Below, piece after piece: positions 22,233 through 24,579 of a DNA stretch of 24,579 nt (positions are counted from its first letter, which is position 1; each line of letters opens with the position of its first letter). A program made the position numbers and the translations under genes. The stretch spans positions 1-24,579 of the forward strand of contig CAAGHC010000040.1 of NCBI GenBank assembly GCA_900769565.1, in the 5' to 3' direction. Under the pieces are notes generated by a model. That model made no database searches, was not told the DNA's origin, and saw nothing but the letters and a program-made list of their open reading frames with translations. The stretch is from Clostridia bacterium (GTDB lineage: Bacteria; Bacillota; Clostridia; Christensenellales; Borkfalkiaceae).

Positions 22233-23810
22233 TTAATTAAGATTTGAATCAGAAAGATATTTTGCCCATTGATTTTTTAAAGTGTTATAAGTGTCGTTAT
22301 AAACGGCAGTTGCATTATGAGAACCGGTAAATATTGCTTGAGTGTACAAGTTATTGTTGGTCGTAAATGCAGCCAAGCCACCACGATAACTTAATAATTC
22401 TGAAATATCTCTGTAAACGTAGGTAGTATTGTCGTTCGAATACAAGTCGTGAACAGATTGAACGAAGTCAGAGATTTCAACTTCAGTATCGGTTTCGGGG
22501 TCGTAGCCGTAACCCATGTGCAAACCTTTCATTTCTTGTGCGTATACCGATTGACCTTTTTTAGAAACTACAAATCTTAAAAAGTCAGATGCCAACTCTT
22601 TATTTTTGCTAGTAACGGGGATAAAACTTTGCATTTGTTCACCGTTGGTAGAAACGATATTACGAGCCTCGAAAACCTTGTTGTAAGTGCTTTCTTTACA
22701 ACCGTACTCGCTTTCGCTAAACGCTACGCCGTCATCAATCTTTTTAATGATAGAAGACAACTTTTCGTCGGTCATTTGCTTATCGGTTTGGTCGGCAAAC
22801 GTCTTGGTTATAGAAGATAACACAGGGGTTTTCATCATTCTGATTTCGTGTCCTTCCACAAGTGAGCCCATTTCGTTTTCATACCAGTCGCCACAAGGAT
22901 AGAAAGCAACTATACTGTTGTCGGCAGCGTATTCACCGATAAAAGTACGTTGCGCATTCTTAAATTGAGAATCATCAAAGAAATCCGCCGTCTTGGGGTG
23001 AACGTATTTACTTGAAGTAGTAAACACGCTTTCTAACATTTTAAGCGCTTCAAGTCTGCCTTCGGTTTTAGCAAACGTCGGGTCGTCCTTACAGAAAGTT
23101 CCGTTTTGATAACCACGCCAGTAGTCCATAAACGTATTAGCACCGTCGTATTGCGCCCACCAAGTGGTAACTATATATTCCATATAGTTACCAGCCGAAA
23201 CAAGTGGAACGGCAGTCGGGTCACTAGCACCTTTAGTAGTATTATAAGCAAGGATATCGTCCATAAACTTAATCCACTCGTTAGTGGTGTTAGGTAAAGT
23301 ATAATCATCCGTTCCAAAAACTTCGTCAAGCGTGTCTTTGTTATAGAGCAAAGATTGAATGGTTGCAGAATAAGATACCGCATAATACTTGCCTTGACCA
23401 GCAATGTTTAGCGCCTTAGAAAAGAATGCAAGTTCTTCAATCGTCTTACCTTCTTCGCCGTAAGGTGCTTTCTTATATACTAACTCGGTCAAATCTGCAA
23501 GGTGTCCGTCTTCGGCAATCATGGAAGAGTCTTGTACCATGAATAGAATATCTGAAGTATGACTGCCCGTTTGAATTAGTGCAATTTGAGATTCTTGGTC
23601 GTAAACGGGTTTAACGGTTACGGACGCCCCCGTTTCTTCTTCAAAAGCAACTGCCATGTTCTCTACCCAAGCATAGCCGAAACCAGCGTCGTAAACGGTG
23701 ATGTTAAGCGAGCCTTTAGAGCCTTTTCCACCGTTACCGCAAGCAGTAAGCGTAGCACACGATAGAACTATTGCAATAAGTACAGTAATAAATTTTTGTA
23801 GTTTTTTCAT
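22233..23810 (-). CDS. ABC transporter extracellular solute-binding lipoprotein, family 1
   Basis: A 525-residue periplasmic-type binding protein anchored by Cys24 (lipobox LTAC). The mature sequence begins with a glycine/serine linker, then LNITVYDAGFGYAWVENMAV and an FEEETGASVTVKP segment typical of the family-1 carbohydrate-binding fold. Aromatic residues (WWAQYDG, YWRGYQNG) could stack on sugars. It is longer than usual (about 420-450), with an insert near residues 355-380. Strong SD AGGAGG. It delivers a probable oligosaccharide to the permease encoded upstream. The ATPase is not in the window. Confidence 0.92.
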   Translation of the reverse strand: MKKLQKFITVLIAIVLSCATLTACGNGGKGSKGSLNITVYDAGFGYAWVENMAVAFEEETGASVTVKPVYDQESQIALIQTGSHTSDILFMVQDSSMIAEDGHLADLTELVYKKAPYGEEGKTIEELAFFSKALNIAGQGKYYAVSYSATIQSLLYNKDTLDEVFGTDDYTLPNTTNEWIKFMDDILAYNTTKGASDPTAVPLVSAGNYMEYIVTTWWAQYDGANTFMDYWRGYQNGTFCKDDPTFAKTEGRLEALKMLESVFTTSSKYVHPKTADFFDDSQFKNAQRTFIGEYAADNSIVAFYPCGDWYENEMGSLVEGHEIRMMKTPVLSSITKTFADQTDKQMTDEKLSSIIKKIDDGVAFSESEYGCKESTYNKVFEARNIVSTNGEQMQSFIPVTSKNKELASDFLRFVVSKKGQSVYAQEMKGLHMGYGYDPETDTEVEISDFVQSVHDLYSNDNTTYVYRDISELLSYRGGLAAFTTNNNLYTQAIFTGSHNATAVYNDTYNTLKNQWAKYLSDSNLN

Positions 23811-23856
23811 ATATTCCTCCTAATAATGAAAGTCAAAATTAAATATCCAAAATAAA

Positions 23857-24579
23857 TTATTCCTTAACGCCACCACCGAGCGACATGTCCATAATGGTAT
23901 TTCTAAATACCATAAACAATACGAATACGGGAATTAAACAAAGTACAACGCCTGTGAAGTAAACGGGCATAGACATTTCCATATTCCTCTTATTCATTGC
24001 CTCGTAAACGTAAAGTCCGGTTGCAAGCGTGGGTAATTCTGGTAAGAATATTAGCGGTGACATATAGTCGTTCCAAATACCTATAAATGCGATTAACCAC
24101 AATGCTGAAATCATAGGCAAAACTTGGGGTATCATTATGCTAAAGAATACCTTAAAGTGATTTGCCCCGTCTATATACGCAGCCTCTGCATAACTCCACG
24201 AAAGACTGTCAAAGGCGGCGGACATAACGAGATAGTTCATGCCTAAACCACTAGTCATACATAGTAAGATTAACGGCGAGTTAATCATGTGTAAAGATTC
24301 AAACACCTTATACTGTGACGGAAGAGCGCCAACGATAGGTATAATCATTGCGGCAATGGCAACGAACTTCAATACATCTCTACCCCAAAAACGGTATTTT
24401 GAAACACAGTAAGCAACGCAAGTTGAACATATAATTTCAAGCAAAGCACCACCTATCGCATACCAAAGGCTGTTTAACATCATTCCAACGACGTTAGTGC
24501 CGTAAACTTTTAATACGCTAAACGCCTCTACGTAATTGATAAACTCAAATCCCGTGGGAAAAAACTTACCCAAATAATA
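23857..24579 (-). CDS. ABC sugar permease, MalG type (5' end beyond the window)
   Basis: The inner-membrane permease subunit of a carbohydrate ABC importer. The frame is open to the window edge: a TTG at 24571-24573 is only internal, and a family-typical N-terminus (about 40-60 residues with one membrane helix) is missing. The visible 240 codons contain at least five hydrophobic helices and the EAA loop (EAAYIDGANHFKVFFSIMIP, about 60% along), which docks on the ATPase. The ending DMSLGGGVKE is typical. It is followed after 46 nt by the solute-binding protein. The companion MalF-type permease is expected upstream. Confidence 0.92.
   Translation of the reverse strand, partial: YYLGKFFPTGFEFINYVEAFSVLKVYGTNVVGMMLNSLWYAIGGALLEIICSTCVAYCVSKYRFWGRDVLKFVAIAAMIIPIVGALPSQYKVFESLHMINSPLILLCMTSGLGMNYLVMSAAFDSLSWSYAEAAYIDGANHFKVFFSIMIPQVLPMISALWLIAFIGIWNDYMSPLIFLPELPTLATGLYVYEAMNKRNMEMSMPVYFTGVVLCLIPVFVLFMVFRNTIMDMSLGGGVKE

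Noticed and set aside
1..24579. CRISPR array, prophage or insertion sequence
   Set aside because: No regularly spaced repeats, phage structural genes, transposase or integrase frames were seen on either strand.

Overview
The window looks like a chromosomal segment of an anaerobic, gut-type member of the Clostridia. Base composition is low to medium GC. The promoters are consensus TTGACA/TATAAT, often with an extended TGn -10, and the ribosome binding sites are AGGAGG-type. The window carries the clostridial families DUF4364 and 4-Cys TSCPD, and an oxygen-independent (class III) ribonucleotide reductase. No plasmid or phage genes are visible. The species cannot be named from the sequence alone.

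Positions 1-7570 are housekeeping. A minus-strand cluster holds an unknown protein, an ADP-ribose-type Nudix hydrolase and the ribosome-associated GTPase TypA/BipA. Next come a plus-strand DUF4364-TSCPD pair, a minus-strand dtd-alpha/beta hydrolase pair, and a plus-strand nrdG (radical-SAM activase) with a DMT transporter. Positions 7663-12305 run on the minus strand: an NrdR-type regulated nrdD whose C-terminus is fused to a redoxin domain, an overlapping thioredoxin-reductase-like gene that lacks the usual NADPH motifs, and then a surface lipoprotein serine protease with two InlB-type repeats. Together nrdD and its neighbour look like a self-contained electron supply for dNTP synthesis that may be driven by ferredoxin rather than NADPH.

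Positions 12491-13350 hold a small membrane protein, tRNA-Ser(GGA), and an unusual noncoding segment. Behind the tRNA lies a 195-bp unit bounded by 14-bp direct repeats of the tRNA 3' end. It contains a terminator and a three-stem structured element whose left arm is an inverted copy of the tRNA T-arm. This is the most likely undescribed object in the window.

Positions 13351-24579 form a carbohydrate-use region. A plus-strand AraC regulator is followed by a Gfo/Idh/MocA oxidoreductase. Convergent to them lies a minus-strand operon with a sugar isomerase/epimerase, a second Gfo/Idh/MocA oxidoreductase and a PIG-L deacetylase. Upstream of that is a second minus-strand operon, cut by the window end: MalG-type permease, solute-binding lipoprotein, a lipoprotein with beta-sandwich modules, a glycosidase-like lipoprotein and a DUF4434 protein. 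A shared operator-like motif (core TGAACAAAA) occurs at the AraC promoter and, at identical distance from the -10 box, upstream of both the plus-strand oxidoreductase and the isomerase operon. This suggests one local regulon for capture, trimming and oxidation/isomerisation of an unidentified glycan or glycoside.
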